A DNA stretch of 64,000 nucleotides from NCBI GenBank assembly GCA_022824495.1, contig JAJDZU010000017.1, positions 1 through 64,000 on the forward strand, written 5' to 3'. Numbering within the stretch: position 1 is the stretch's first letter; every line of letters starts with the position of its first letter. Of the stretch, positions 16,714 to 25,511 are shown piece after piece. The notes under the pieces are model-generated. The model saw only the letters and a list, made by a program, of their open reading frames with translations. It was not told the origin of the DNA and did no database searches. Both the position numbers and the translations under genes were made by a program. The stretch comes from Chloroflexota bacterium. GTDB lineage: Bacteria > Chloroflexota > UBA11872.

Positions 16714-18658
16714 CGAAGGTCGGCTCACGACCGAGCAGTTCGAGCTGGCCGGCCGGCTGATCCTGAACGACCTGCCGGTGCGCCTGGAGGCGGGACCGTG
16801 GTGGGCGTACCGACCGGCGCAGGAGGTGGTGGACTATCCACGCGCGCTGCTCTCGGAGTGGCCGCCCGAGCTAATGGTCGCGGGACTGGCACATGAGGCC
16901 GCCGAGGTGCGATTTACCGGGAAGGCCGGGGCGATGGCGACGGCCCGCTGGATCGAGCTTCACGCCGATGCGGCGGTCACGGCCGCGGCGCTGACGCTGC
17001 TGGTGAACGTGGTCAACGACATGCGGGTGAACCGCCTGCACATGGCTCGGTATCCGGGGATCCGACGGCTGTTCAAGCGACTCTACGGCCGCAAGGTTGA
17101 ACTGGAGCCGATGACGGACATGGCCGGCATTCGCGACAGCGGCGGCGCGCCGCTGCACCACCAGTTTCTGGATGCGCACATTCATGCCTGGACGGAGCGG
17201 CAGTGGCCCGGCAGCCGGGCGGCGCCAGTGCTGGACCGGCCGGCCGCCGCAGCTTTCGAGGCGACGCTGGCAGCCGTGGAACGCGCGGCTGCCCGCGCGC
17301 AGGTGTCGGGGCTGCTGGACGAGTTGACGGACGAGGTGCTGCCCGCGTACCGCTCGCTGGTGATGGCGGAACAGGAAGCGCGGCGGCAGGCGGCCGAACG
17401 AGCGCGTCCCAACACCCGCGCGCCGGACGACAGCGATCCGGGCGAGACCCTGGAGGACGAGACCGAGACAGCGAGTGAAAGGGAACCAGGCGCCCTGGCC
17501 GGCACGGAAGGCGCCAGCGCTGACAGCGACGAACCGGCCGAGCAGGATCAGGAGATGCCGGAAGGGATGGCTCAGCCGCTGCAGAGCCGCCGCCGGGACG
17601 GGGCGCCAGAGGCGCCGGCCGACCGCAGCCCGGCGTCGATAACCCAGGGGCAGCGACGGCGGTGGAGCCGGCGGCAAGTGCGGGACCGGGTTCTCAGCTC
17701 AACCGGGGAGTCGTGGCACCCGGGGTTGATCTCATATCTGCGGAAGGGTCGCGGACCGCAGATCGATTATGAGGCGTACGACTACCCGGCGGCGGTGCGC
17801 AAGCTGGAGCCGCTGATCCGGGAGTCGATTTACGGCAGCGGACGCCGACGCGGGCTGGCGGAAATCATGGATCTGCGCCGTCACGGCGCGGTGGATCCCT
17901 GGCGGCGTCCGCGCAAGCAGCGGCGGGGCGATACCGGCGAGATCGACCTCGAGCATCCCGAGCGGCTGGTCACGGATCCGGCCTCGGCGTTCCTGCGAGG
18001 CGTACGAGTGGCGCGGGAAGACCGGCAGCGGGATTTCGCCAGCGCAATCTTGCTCGACATCAGCGGCAGCATGGTGCAGCGGGGGTTTCCGACCAAGAAA
18101 TTCGACCGGTTGGTGGAAGCGGCGGTGATCTTCATCGAGATCCACGAGCGGCTGCGGATTCCGTACGCGGTGCTGAGCTTCAGCACGGAGGCGGTGGTGC
18201 ACTGGCGCTTCGAGCAGAGCGTCTGGACGGCGGCCGGGATTCCCTCGGAGGCGGCTTATCGTCCGCGCGATCACAGCCAGATCGTCAGGACCATCTACAC
18301 GCTGGACCACCGCGAGACCGACGACGCCGGGGCGATGCGGCGGGCGCTGACGCACATCCAACCGCAGGCCGGGTTGAAGAGCGTGATCGTGATAACCGAC
18401 GGGATCAGCAGCGATCCGGCCCAGTTGCGGCGCGTGCTGACGGACCTGGATCGCCGCAACCGCAACGGACCGGGCGGGCAGGCGACGAAGGTGTTGGCGT
18501 TCGGGGTGGGGGTGCTGCGCACCGAGTTCGAGCGCGCGTATATGCCGCGGATCGACGGGAGGCCGCTGGGCGCGTGTTTTGGCGAAATCGTGCACGACAG
18601 CCAGTTGTTGCCGACCCTGATCCGGAATGCGGTGGATCAGCGGATTCGGGCGGCTTAG
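16700..18658 (+). CDS. VWA (MIDAS) protein, partner of the tandem AAA ATPase
   Basis: About 652 residues from ATG 16700, overlapping the ATPase stop by 14 bp, which implies translational coupling. N-terminal half is helical, with HEAAEVRFTGKAG and NDMRVNRLHMARYPG. An acidic disordered stretch (about 240-300) and a basic stretch (RRRWSRRQVRDR) follow, as in CobT-like proteins. The C-terminal von Willebrand A domain has the metal motif DISGS (453-457) and VIVITDGISSDP. Likely binds the AAA ring and a client through a metal-dependent MIDAS. The last ~66 codons recur as a fragment at 20001-20198. Confidence 0.88.
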   Translation: MAWSDEGRLTTEQFELAGRLILNDLPVRLEAGPWWAYRPAQEVVDYPRALLSEWPPELMVAGLAHEAAEVRFTGKAGAMATARWIELHADAAVTAAALTLLVNVVNDMRVNRLHMARYPGIRRLFKRLYGRKVELEPMTDMAGIRDSGGAPLHHQFLDAHIHAWTERQWPGSRAAPVLDRPAAAAFEATLAAVERAAARAQVSGLLDELTDEVLPAYRSLVMAEQEARRQAAERARPNTRAPDDSDPGETLEDETETASEREPGALAGTEGASADSDEPAEQDQEMPEGMAQPLQSRRRDGAPEAPADRSPASITQGQRRRWSRRQVRDRVLSSTGESWHPGLISYLRKGRGPQIDYEAYDYPAAVRKLEPLIRESIYGSGRRRGLAEIMDLRRHGAVDPWRRPRKQRRGDTGEIDLEHPERLVTDPASAFLRGVRVAREDRQRDFASAILLDISGSMVQRGFPTKKFDRLVEAAVIFIEIHERLRIPYAVLSFSTEAVVHWRFEQSVWTAAGIPSEAAYRPRDHSQIVRTIYTLDHRETDDAGAMRRALTHIQPQAGLKSVIVITDGISSDPAQLRRVLTDLDRRNRNGPGGQATKVLAFGVGVLRTEFERAYMPRIDGRPLGACFGEIVHDSQLLPTLIRNAVDQRIRAA

Positions 18659-18722
18659 CGGTTCGCGTTCGAATAGCTAACAATAGGACCGTTACGAAAG
18701 CCAACGCCGAAGGGTGGCCTAC

Positions 18723-19580
18723 GTGTTAACGCGCTTGCAGCAGGGCCGACCTGAGGACCCTCAGCACACGCAAGTCGCGGTGCGGGCACTGATCAACGCC
18801 GGCTACGCGCCCCATGAGGCCGGACGGGCCTTCGTGCAATACCGCGGGCGGCTGCGCGCGGCGATTGCCGCGTGGCCGGCCGTCGCCGTTGCTGGATTCC
18901 TCACGGCCGTAATCCCCGCCGCGGTTCTGGCCGTGCTTGGTGCGGCTCCCACGGGATTACTGCTTTGCATTTTGGGAATCGGGCTGGGCGCCATCGAGCG
19001 CTGGCGCTGGCGGAGAGATGGGGTGCGCGAAGAGTTCAAGGTCCAAGCGTCCGATCAGCATTACCTGTTACTCCAAGGGCTGCTGTACGTCGTCTTGCTG
19101 GTGGTGCTGGCGCTGCAGCAGATCGCCCAAGCCGGCGCGGTGATCGGCCTTGGGCTCTATATCGGGCTACCGCTCACTTTTGTGTATCGGTACTACTTCT
19201 ACCGGACGTACCCAACGGCGCTGGCGATTGTGAGCAACGCCCCGGCCGGGGCACAGGCGCGCTCCGTCATCGAACAAGAGACAGCGGACGCCGGCGGTGA
19301 GTCCAGGCAGGCCACCGGTGCGGCAAGGCCGACCGGGACGATGATGCGGCCACGAGCCAGCAGCGGCCTCGGCGGACGACTTCGGCTGCGCATTGCGATC
19401 TTCATCGGGAGCGTGGCCCTCTGGTGGCTGTTGGCGCGCTGGTGGGTCTGGCAGGGCGCGGAGGAGGGAACGGCGTCCCTGGCGCCCTTCAGCGGGGACA
19501 TCACGGTCGACATCGTAGGAATCGTGGTCGGAACTGTCCTTGGCGTCGGCTCGGCCTGGTTCTACGAGAACTTCATGTAG
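18723..19580 (+). CDS. Multi-pass membrane protein, paralogue 1
   Basis: About 285 residues; family not recognised. The soluble N-terminus has GRPEDPQHTQVAVRALINAG then YAPHEAGRAF, strongly conserved with the second copy at 20343. Hydrophobic segments follow (around AVAVAGFLTAVIPAAVLAVLG, LYVVLLVVLALQQIAQAGAVIG, IAIFIGSVALWWLLA, DIVGIVVGTVLGVGS), perhaps 5 to 6 membrane passes. YRYYFYRTYPTALAIVS and ARWWVWQG are the best-conserved loops. GTG 18723 has GAAGGG about 8 bp upstream and gives the same N-terminus as the paralogue, so I prefer it to GTG 18714. It follows the VWA gene by 64 bp and may belong to the AAA/VWA system. Confidence 0.75.
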   Translation: MLTRLQQGRPEDPQHTQVAVRALINAGYAPHEAGRAFVQYRGRLRAAIAAWPAVAVAGFLTAVIPAAVLAVLGAAPTGLLLCILGIGLGAIERWRWRRDGVREEFKVQASDQHYLLLQGLLYVVLLVVLALQQIAQAGAVIGLGLYIGLPLTFVYRYYFYRTYPTALAIVSNAPAGAQARSVIEQETADAGGESRQATGAARPTGTMMRPRASSGLGGRLRLRIAIFIGSVALWWLLARWWVWQGAEEGTASLAPFSGDITVDIVGIVVGTVLGVGSAWFYENFM

Positions 19581-19601
19581 ACATGACGCCTCGCGGCGTC
19601 G

Positions 19602-19999
19602 TCATTCCTCAGCCAGGCTGACGCGTTCCAGGACTTCACGGTTCCAGACGTACTCGGGCATCCGGCCCTGGAGGACGCGGACGACGGAGAGCGCGGCGCG
19701 GCGTTCCAGTTCGAGCAGTGACTCTTCGGAGAGGAAAGCCGCGTGCGGGGTCACGATGGCTCGCTCCAGGCCGATCAGCGGGTGGTTGGGGGGCGGGGGT
19801 TCCTGTTCGAGGACATCGATTCCAGCGCCGGCGATCCAGCCTTTGTCGATGGCGCGGGCCAGGGCGTACACGTCGACCAGGGGTCCGCGCGCGGTGTTGA
19901 TGATGTAGGCGGTTGGCTTCATGACGCGGAGTTCGGGTTCGCCGATGCTGTGGTGTGTTTCCGGAGTGAGGGGCGCGTGGACGGAGATGAATTCGGACA
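19602..19999 (-). pseudogene. 2-hydroxyacid dehydrogenase, C-terminal fragment
   Basis: The minus-strand frame encodes the last ~130 residues of the dehydrogenase found complete at 21213-22208 (APLTPETHHSIGEPEL onward, including NTARGPLVD and TPHAAFLSEE). DNA identity is visibly very high, only scattered substitutions. At about 19995-20000 it fuses directly to a fragment of the VWA gene in opposite orientation. The nucleotide-binding half is absent, so it is not functional. Confidence 0.9.
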
Positions 20000-20000
20000 C

Positions 20001-20198
20001 CGCAACGGACCGGGCGGGCAGGCAACGAAGGTGCTGGCGTTCGGGGTGGGGGTGTTGCGCACCGAGTTCGAGCGGGCGTATATGCGGCGAATCGACGGTC
20101 GGCCGCTGGGCGCGTGTTTTGGCGAAGTCGTGCACGATAGCCAACTGCTGCCGACCCTGATCAGGAACGCGGTCGACCAGCGGATCCGCGCGGCGTAG
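20001..20198 (+). pseudogene. VWA protein gene, 3' fragment
   Basis: Bases 20001-20198 match 18461-18658 at a constant offset of 1540 and encode the same C-terminus (KVLAFGVGVLRTEFERAY to the RIRAA stop) with few changes. It has no start or upstream VWA domain. It marks the beginning of the second unit of a tandem duplication. Confidence 0.92.
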
Positions 20199-20342
20199 CT
20201 GCTGGAGGCACGATGGTCAAACCCGAGACCGCACCAGTAATGAACAGCGCGCAACTTTCGCCGCATCGAGAATCATCGTCGCCGGCTGCAAATACCAGCG
20301 GACGGGCTTTGCCCTGCCCGCGCATCAAGTCAGGAGCTTGAA

Positions 20343-21197
20343 GTGCTACGCCAAGGCCGTCCCGAAGACCCACACCACACCCAGGTTGCCGTGCGGGCAC
20401 TGATCAACGCGGGCTATGCGCCGCATGAGGCAGGGCGAGCGTTCGTGAGCTATCGCACCCGCGTGCGCGAGGCGACCGCCGGCTGGCCGGCCATCCTGTT
20501 CGGCGGCTTCCTCGTCGGTGCACTCCCCGGCCTTGTTCTGCTGTTTACCGGAGCGCCTCCGGCTGCCGGCCTTCTGTGCGCGGGGGGTATCGGACTCGCA
20601 GCCGTTGAGCGCTGGCGCTGGCAGCGCGCAGGGGTGCACAGACAGTTCACTATCCAAGCCGAGAATCAGCAATACCTCTTGCACCAGGGGCTGCTCTGGG
20701 TCGTACTGCTGGTTCTACTGGCAGTCACGCAATGGGCGCAAGCGGGCGCCGTCATCGGGCTCGGCATCGCCCTGGGACTCCCGCTCAGCTTCGTCTTTCG
20801 GTACTACTTCTACCGGAGTTACCCAACGGCGCTCGCCATCGTGAGCAGCACACCGGCCGGGGCGGACGCCCGCGCAGTCATCGAGCACGAAATCGCCGCC
20901 TCGCACTCGGATGATGGTCAGGACTGGGAAACCGAGCGTCTCTATCAGACGTTTACCAAGCAACGAGCCAAGACCGGCGTGAATGCCCGACTCCGCATGC
21001 GGCTGGCCGTATTCCTGGGCAGCCTGGCGGCCTGGTGGTTCCTGGCGCGCTGGTGGGTCTGGCAGGGGTCTCCGGAGAGTGGCGCCTCGCTGGCGCCATT
21101 CAGCGGCAACATCGGTGTCGACATCGTGGGCATCGTGCTCGGATCGCTGATTGGCCTGGGCGCCGTCCGGTTCTATGCGCGCTTCATCGAAGGGTGA
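20343..21197 (+). CDS. Multi-pass membrane protein, paralogue 2
   Basis: About 284 residues, homologous along its whole length to the 18723 product but far more diverged than the flanking duplicated fragments. Conserved: GRPEDPHHTQVAVRALINAG, YAPHEAGRAF, RYYFYRSYPTALAIVSS, ARWWVWQG, ASLAPFSGNIGVDIVGIV. Different: most membrane segments and the cytoplasmic loop, here ETERLYQTFTKQRAKTGVN. GTG 20343 is preceded by AGGAG at 7 bp. Function unknown; strong purifying conservation of the N-terminal motif suggests both copies are or were functional. Confidence 0.75.
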   Translation: MLRQGRPEDPHHTQVAVRALINAGYAPHEAGRAFVSYRTRVREATAGWPAILFGGFLVGALPGLVLLFTGAPPAAGLLCAGGIGLAAVERWRWQRAGVHRQFTIQAENQQYLLHQGLLWVVLLVLLAVTQWAQAGAVIGLGIALGLPLSFVFRYYFYRSYPTALAIVSSTPAGADARAVIEHEIAASHSDDGQDWETERLYQTFTKQRAKTGVNARLRMRLAVFLGSLAAWWFLARWWVWQGSPESGASLAPFSGNIGVDIVGIVLGSLIGLGAVRFYARFIEG

Positions 21198-21212
21198 GGC
21201 AGGGCACTCAGC

Positions 21213-22208
21213 CTAGTCTTCGGCCAGGCTGACGCGTTCCAGGACTTCACGGTTCCAGACGTATTCGGGCATTCGGCCCTGGAGGACGCGGACGACCGAG
21301 AGCGCGGCGCGGCGTTCGAGTTCGAGGAGCGATTCCTCGGAGAGGAAAGCCGCGTGCGGGGTCACGATGGCTCGCTCCAGACCGATCAGCGGGTGATTGG
21401 GGGGTGGGGGTTCCTGTTCGAGGACGTCGATTCCGGCACCGGCGATCCAGCCTTCGTCGATGGCACGGGCCAGGGCGTACTCGTCAATTAGCGGTCCGCG
21501 CGCCGTGTTGATGATGTAAGCGGTTGACTTCATCGCCCGCAGTTCGGGCTCGCCGATGGTGTGGTGCGTTTCGGGGGTGAGCGGGGCGTGGACGGAGATG
21601 AAGTCGGATTCGGTCACCAGGCGATCTTTGTCAACCAGTTCAGCGCCGATGTCGGCCACGCGGTCGGCGGTGATGTAGGGATCGTGGACGAGGATCTTCA
21701 GCCCGTGCGGGATGGCGCGCTGGGCCAGGGCAAAGCCGATGCGGCCGTAGCCGAGGATTCCGAGCACGCGGCCACGCATGCGGTGCATCGGACGAGCCGG
21801 CTGGTTGGTCCACTGGCCGGTGCGCACGCTGCGGTCCAGCACTGAAATGCCGCGGGCCTGGGCCATCAGCAGGGCCATGGCGTGGTCGGCGACCTCCTCG
21901 TAGCCGTAGTCGGGCACGAAGGTGACGGGTATGTCCAGGGAGGTGCAGGTATCGACGTCGATGTTGTCGGTACCGACACCGTAGCGGCCGACGACCCGAA
22001 GTCGTGGGGAAGCGCGGACGACGCGCTCGGTGACCTTGGCGAAGCAGGTGAGGATGCCGGTGACGTCGGCGGCCAGTTCGGTGAGGCGGTCTTCGTCGCC
22101 GGAGTCGGCTTCAACGACCTCGGCGTCGAGCTCGGCCAGGACCTCGCGCTCGGGATCGGTGGAAGGCCAGACGTAGTCCGTAATCAAGATCTTGTGCCGG
22201 TCGGCCAC
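21213..22208 (-). CDS. D-isomer-specific 2-hydroxyacid dehydrogenase
   Basis: 331 residues from GTG 22208, which has GGGAG 8 bp upstream; the frame is open further to 22307 but those residues look non-coding. The NAD site is GILGYGRIG; catalytic Arg is in IINTARGPLID, Glu in VLEQEPPP and His in TPHAAFLSEE. GYEEVADHAMALLMA is typical of the phosphoglycerate-dehydrogenase-like group. Substrate unknown (D-3-phosphoglycerate, hydroxypyruvate or another 2-keto acid). Short relative to full SerA, with no ACT domain. It converges on membrane paralogue 2 and is the source of the fragment at 19602-19999. Confidence 0.9.
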   Translation of the reverse strand: MADRHKILITDYVWPSTDPEREVLAELDAEVVEADSGDEDRLTELAADVTGILTCFAKVTERVVRASPRLRVVGRYGVGTDNIDVDTCTSLDIPVTFVPDYGYEEVADHAMALLMAQARGISVLDRSVRTGQWTNQPARPMHRMRGRVLGILGYGRIGFALAQRAIPHGLKILVHDPYITADRVADIGAELVDKDRLVTESDFISVHAPLTPETHHTIGEPELRAMKSTAYIINTARGPLIDEYALARAIDEGWIAGAGIDVLEQEPPPPNHPLIGLERAIVTPHAAFLSEESLLELERRAALSVVRVLQGRMPEYVWNREVLERVSLAED

Positions 22209-22341
22209 GACGTCGACTCCCAAACGAACGAGCAGGCAGCGCGGCGAGCTTAGGGAGCGCCGAAAACCGGTGTCAACGCGGCGCGCGTCGTCCGGCAACT
22301 GCGACAATGGACCAGGCGCTTCGAGTAGTGGAGCTCACGCC

Positions 22342-24309
22342 ATGCCGCGCGACCTGGCCCTGGGCAACGGATCGTTTCTGGTCAACTTCGACTCGCGCTA
22401 CCGCGTGCGCGACATCTATTACCCGCGGGTTGGCTCCGAGAATCAGACCGGCGGGCGTGCCTGCCGATTTGGCGTGGGCGTGGACGGGCAGTTCTCGTGG
22501 ATCAGCAACGACGAGTGGTCGCGGGAGCTGGATTACGCGGACAACACGCTGGCCACGAATGTTCGATTGGAGAATTCGCGGCTCGGCGTGGCGTTGACGT
22601 GCGCAGACGCCGTGGACTTCGACCGCCCGATCTACGTGCGCCGGGTCGCCCTTCGGAACCTGGCGGACCTGGAACGCACGTTCACGCTCTACTTCCACGC
22701 CGACTTCTGGCTGGAGCGGGACGGGATTGGCGACACGGCCTATTTCGACCCGTGGACCGAAGGCATCGTGCACTACAAACGCAACGTGAACTTCCTGTGC
22801 AACGCGCAGGTGGGGGACAAGGTTGGATTTGACGAGTACAGCGTCGGGGGGAAGTCCGAAGACGCCTCGCAGGGGACGTGGCTGGACGCCGAAGACGGAC
22901 GCCTGGAAGGCAACCCGATCGCCCAGGGGCAGGTGGACAGTATCGGGTCCGTACGCGTCACGGTTGCGGGCGGCGGCGAGGGCACGGCGCATTACTGGAT
23001 CGTCGCCTCGGACGACTTCTTTCGCGCCAAGGACCACAACGACACGATCGTCGACCGTACGCCGGAGAGTTTTATCCAGCGAACCAGCGACTACTGGTCG
23101 TACTGGGTCACGCGGGATCCGACCGACCTTTGGCCGCTGGAACCGGTCAGCCGCGACCTTTACCGCCGGAGCATGCTGGTGGTGCGCACGCAGATCGACG
23201 ACGGCGGCGCGATTATCGCGGCGAACGACAGCGACATCCTGCAGTTCGGACGCGACACCTATAGCTACATGTGGCCGCGGGACGGGGCCCTGGTGGCGGA
23301 AGCGCTGATCGGGGCCAACCAACGCGAGCTGGCCGGCCGCTTTTTCCAGTTCTGCCGCCGCGCGTTGCAGCCGGGCGGGTTCATGCTGCACAAGTACCAC
23401 CCGGACGGCTCGCCAGGCAGCAGCTGGCATCCCTGGGCGGACGCGAACCGGCAGCGCGTGCTGCCGATCCAGGAAGACGAAACGGCGCTGGTCCTGTGGG
23501 CGCTGCGTCGATACAACCAGCGGTTCATGGACACCGAGTTCATCCGCGGCGTCTACGCCCCGCTGATCAAGGCGTCGGCGGATTTCATGGTCCGCTATCG
23601 CCATGAGCCCAGCGGACTGCCGGCGGCATCCTGGGACCTGTGGGAGGAGCGGCTGGGCATTCACACGTTCACCGTTGCCTCGGTTTGGGCCGGACTTGAA
23701 GCAGCGGCGGAGTTTGCGGAGGGATTCGGCGAACTGGATACGGCCTCGCGCTATCGGACGGCGGCGTCCGAGATCCGGGCCGCGACGCTGGAGCACCTGT
23801 ACAGCGAGGAGCACCGGCGGTTTCTTCGACGGGTCGAGGTCAACGAGGACGGTTCGCTGATGCCGGACCTGAACGTGGACGCCAGCGTGCACGGGGTCTG
23901 GCGGTTCGGGATGTTTGACGCGGGCGACTCGCGGGTGCGGTCAACCATGGAGAGCGTGCGCGACGAACTGACCGTGAAGACCCATGTGGGCGGCGTGGCG
24001 CGCTACCAGAACGACTACTACCACCAGGTCAGCGACGACATCGGGAACGTGCCTGGCAATCCCTGGTTCATTTGCACGTTGTGGCTGGCGCAGTGGTACG
24101 TGGCGCTGGCGGAAGCGGAGGCCGACTTGAAGCCGGCCCGGGACATCCTGGCCTGGGTGGCGGATCGCGCGCTGCCGAGCGGCACGCTGGCTGAGCAGGT
24201 CCATCCGTACTCGGGAGCGCCGCTAAGCGTGAGCCCGCTGACGTGGAGTCACGCGGAGTTTGCGACGACGGTGCAGAAGTACGCGGAGAAGGCGGCACAG
24301 ATCGCCTAG
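22342..24309 (+). CDS. Glycoside hydrolase family 15 (glucoamylase/trehalase-like)
   Basis: About 655 residues. An N-terminal beta-sandwich region (LGNGSFLVNFDSRYRVRDIY through HYWIVASDDFF) is followed by an (alpha/alpha)6 barrel beginning near RSMLVVRTQIDDGGAIIAA. The GH15 sites are visible: DTYSYMWPRDGA, SWDLWEER with the general acid Glu near residue 435, and GTLAEQVHPYSGAP with the general base Glu near 617. It would release glucose from alpha-glucans or cleave trehalose-type sugars. It sits downstream of the glucan-synthesis cluster and divergent from the dehydrogenase. The Met at 22342 matches family starts; the frame is open upstream without homology. Confidence 0.9.
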   Translation: MPRDLALGNGSFLVNFDSRYRVRDIYYPRVGSENQTGGRACRFGVGVDGQFSWISNDEWSRELDYADNTLATNVRLENSRLGVALTCADAVDFDRPIYVRRVALRNLADLERTFTLYFHADFWLERDGIGDTAYFDPWTEGIVHYKRNVNFLCNAQVGDKVGFDEYSVGGKSEDASQGTWLDAEDGRLEGNPIAQGQVDSIGSVRVTVAGGGEGTAHYWIVASDDFFRAKDHNDTIVDRTPESFIQRTSDYWSYWVTRDPTDLWPLEPVSRDLYRRSMLVVRTQIDDGGAIIAANDSDILQFGRDTYSYMWPRDGALVAEALIGANQRELAGRFFQFCRRALQPGGFMLHKYHPDGSPGSSWHPWADANRQRVLPIQEDETALVLWALRRYNQRFMDTEFIRGVYAPLIKASADFMVRYRHEPSGLPAASWDLWEERLGIHTFTVASVWAGLEAAAEFAEGFGELDTASRYRTAASEIRAATLEHLYSEEHRRFLRRVEVNEDGSLMPDLNVDASVHGVWRFGMFDAGDSRVRSTMESVRDELTVKTHVGGVARYQNDYYHQVSDDIGNVPGNPWFICTLWLAQWYVALAEAEADLKPARDILAWVADRALPSGTLAEQVHPYSGAPLSVSPLTWSHAEFATTVQKYAEKAAQIA

Positions 24310-24368
24310 CCGCCGCCGCGAGATGCGACTGCTAAGGTCACTCTGCCGACCCTTCGACGTGGTCCCTC

Positions 24369-24746
24369 ATGCCTCGAGCAATCAGAATCACCGTTGGCGA
24401 CATCGAGATGAACGGCGAGCTATTGGCTACGCCGACGGCCGACGCCATCCGGGATGCGCTGCCGATTGCGCGGACGGTGAACACGTGGGGGCACGAGTTC
24501 TATTTCGACATCGGCGTGCAGGCCGAGCAGGAACCGGACGCTTCGGACGTGGTGGAGGTCGGGGATCTCGCGTACTGGCCGCCGGGAATGGCGTTCTGCG
24601 TGTTCTTCGGCCGCACGCCGGCGAGCCAGGGGAACGAGGTTCGCGCGGCCAGCCCGGTGAATGTGGTGGGGCGAGTCAGCGATCCGCCGGTTGACGCCCT
24701 GCGGCGGGTTCGTACGGGCACGGCGATTCGGATTGAGGCGGCCTGA
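24369..24746 (+). CDS. Cyclophilin-like fold protein (TM1367/DUF369 type)
   Basis: 125 residues. The pattern IRITVGDIEMNGELLATPTA, then DALPIARTVNTWGHEFYFDI, VEVGDLAYWPPGMAFCVFFG and NVVGRVSD matches the small cyclophilin-like fold family typified by TM1367, whose biochemical role is unknown. ATG 24369. It lies 60 bp after GH15 and just before the lexA promoter; no operon link is evident. Confidence 0.75.
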   Translation: MPRAIRITVGDIEMNGELLATPTADAIRDALPIARTVNTWGHEFYFDIGVQAEQEPDASDVVEVGDLAYWPPGMAFCVFFGRTPASQGNEVRAASPVNVVGRVSDPPVDALRRVRTGTAIRIEAA

Positions 24747-24781
24747 CGGCGTCGCCTTATCATTTCGGTCGCGCGCGGAGC

Positions 24782-24810
24782 TTGACCGTTCGTTTATTGT
24801 CCGGTAGTGT
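24782..24810 (+). promoter_or_regulatory. lexA promoter with candidate LexA operator
   Basis: TTGACC (24782-24787) and TAGTGT (24805-24810) are spaced 17 bp. The 22 bp from 24786 match the dinB promoter region at 26304-26325 in 16 positions, at the same register relative to the -35 box. This suggests lexA autoregulation through a shared operator. Confidence 0.6.
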
Positions 24811-24898
24811 GGCAACGCACCTCAAGAGGTCAGGCCCTGCGCACGGCGACGAGCCGCGCATCAGGCGAGCACCGGGACGCGCTGAAGGACGGCTTGCG

Positions 24899-25498
24899 GT
24901 GGGTGATCCACTGACACAACGCCAGCATCGTGTGTTGCAGACCATTGAGCGGTTCCTGCAGGACGAGGGTTATACGCCCAGCGTGCGGGAAATCGGCGCC
25001 GTGCTGGGCCTGGCGCCGGCCACGGTTCAGCAGCACCTGGAGGTGCTGGAGCGCAAGGGGTATATCCGGCGATCGGGCCAATCGCATGGAATCGAAATCC
25101 TGAGCGGGGGAATGCCAGGCGGAGTCGTGAACGTCCCGATCGTGGGTGAAATCGCCGCCGGCGCCCCTATTGACGCCTACGAGGAGCGGCTGGACACGAT
25201 TGCCGTGACGGCGGACATGTCGCCGGACGGCACCACGTATGCGCTCCGCGTGCGCGGCGACAGCATGGTCGAGGACCACATCTGCGATGGCGATATCGTG
25301 ATCGTGGATCCGGTCGAGACGGTACGCGACGGTGAGATCGGGGTGGCGATGCTGGACGACGGCTCGGTAACGCTGAAACGCATCTTCCGAGAGGACAACC
25401 GGGTCCGACTGCAACCGGCCAACGCCGAGATGGCGCCGATCTACGCCGACGACGTGCGGATTCGCGGGCGGGTGACCTCGATCATGCGGCGGCTCTGA
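24899..25498 (+). CDS. lexA: LexA repressor
   Basis: 199 residues from GTG 24899, with GAAGGA 9 bp upstream. The N-terminal winged helix-turn-helix (TPSVREIGAVLGLAPATVQQHL) is followed by the self-cleavage/dimerisation domain: cleavage site Ala87-Gly88 in GEIAAGAP, catalytic Ser122 in RGDSMVED and Lys160 in SVTLKRIF. It represses SOS genes until RecA-stimulated autocleavage. The dinB gene 0.8 kb downstream carries a similar promoter element, consistent with a local SOS block. The upstream in-frame stretch to 24782 overlaps the promoter and is not coding. Confidence 0.95.
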   Translation: MGDPLTQRQHRVLQTIERFLQDEGYTPSVREIGAVLGLAPATVQQHLEVLERKGYIRRSGQSHGIEILSGGMPGGVVNVPIVGEIAAGAPIDAYEERLDTIAVTADMSPDGTTYALRVRGDSMVEDHICDGDIVIVDPVETVRDGEIGVAMLDDGSVTLKRIFREDNRVRLQPANAEMAPIYADDVRIRGRVTSIMRRL

Positions 25499-25511
25499 CG
25501 CCGAAACGCGC

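Noticed and set aside
22273-23892. 539-residue antisense ORF over GH15
   Set aside because: Shadow frame opposite a gene with clear catalytic motifs; no family features of its own.
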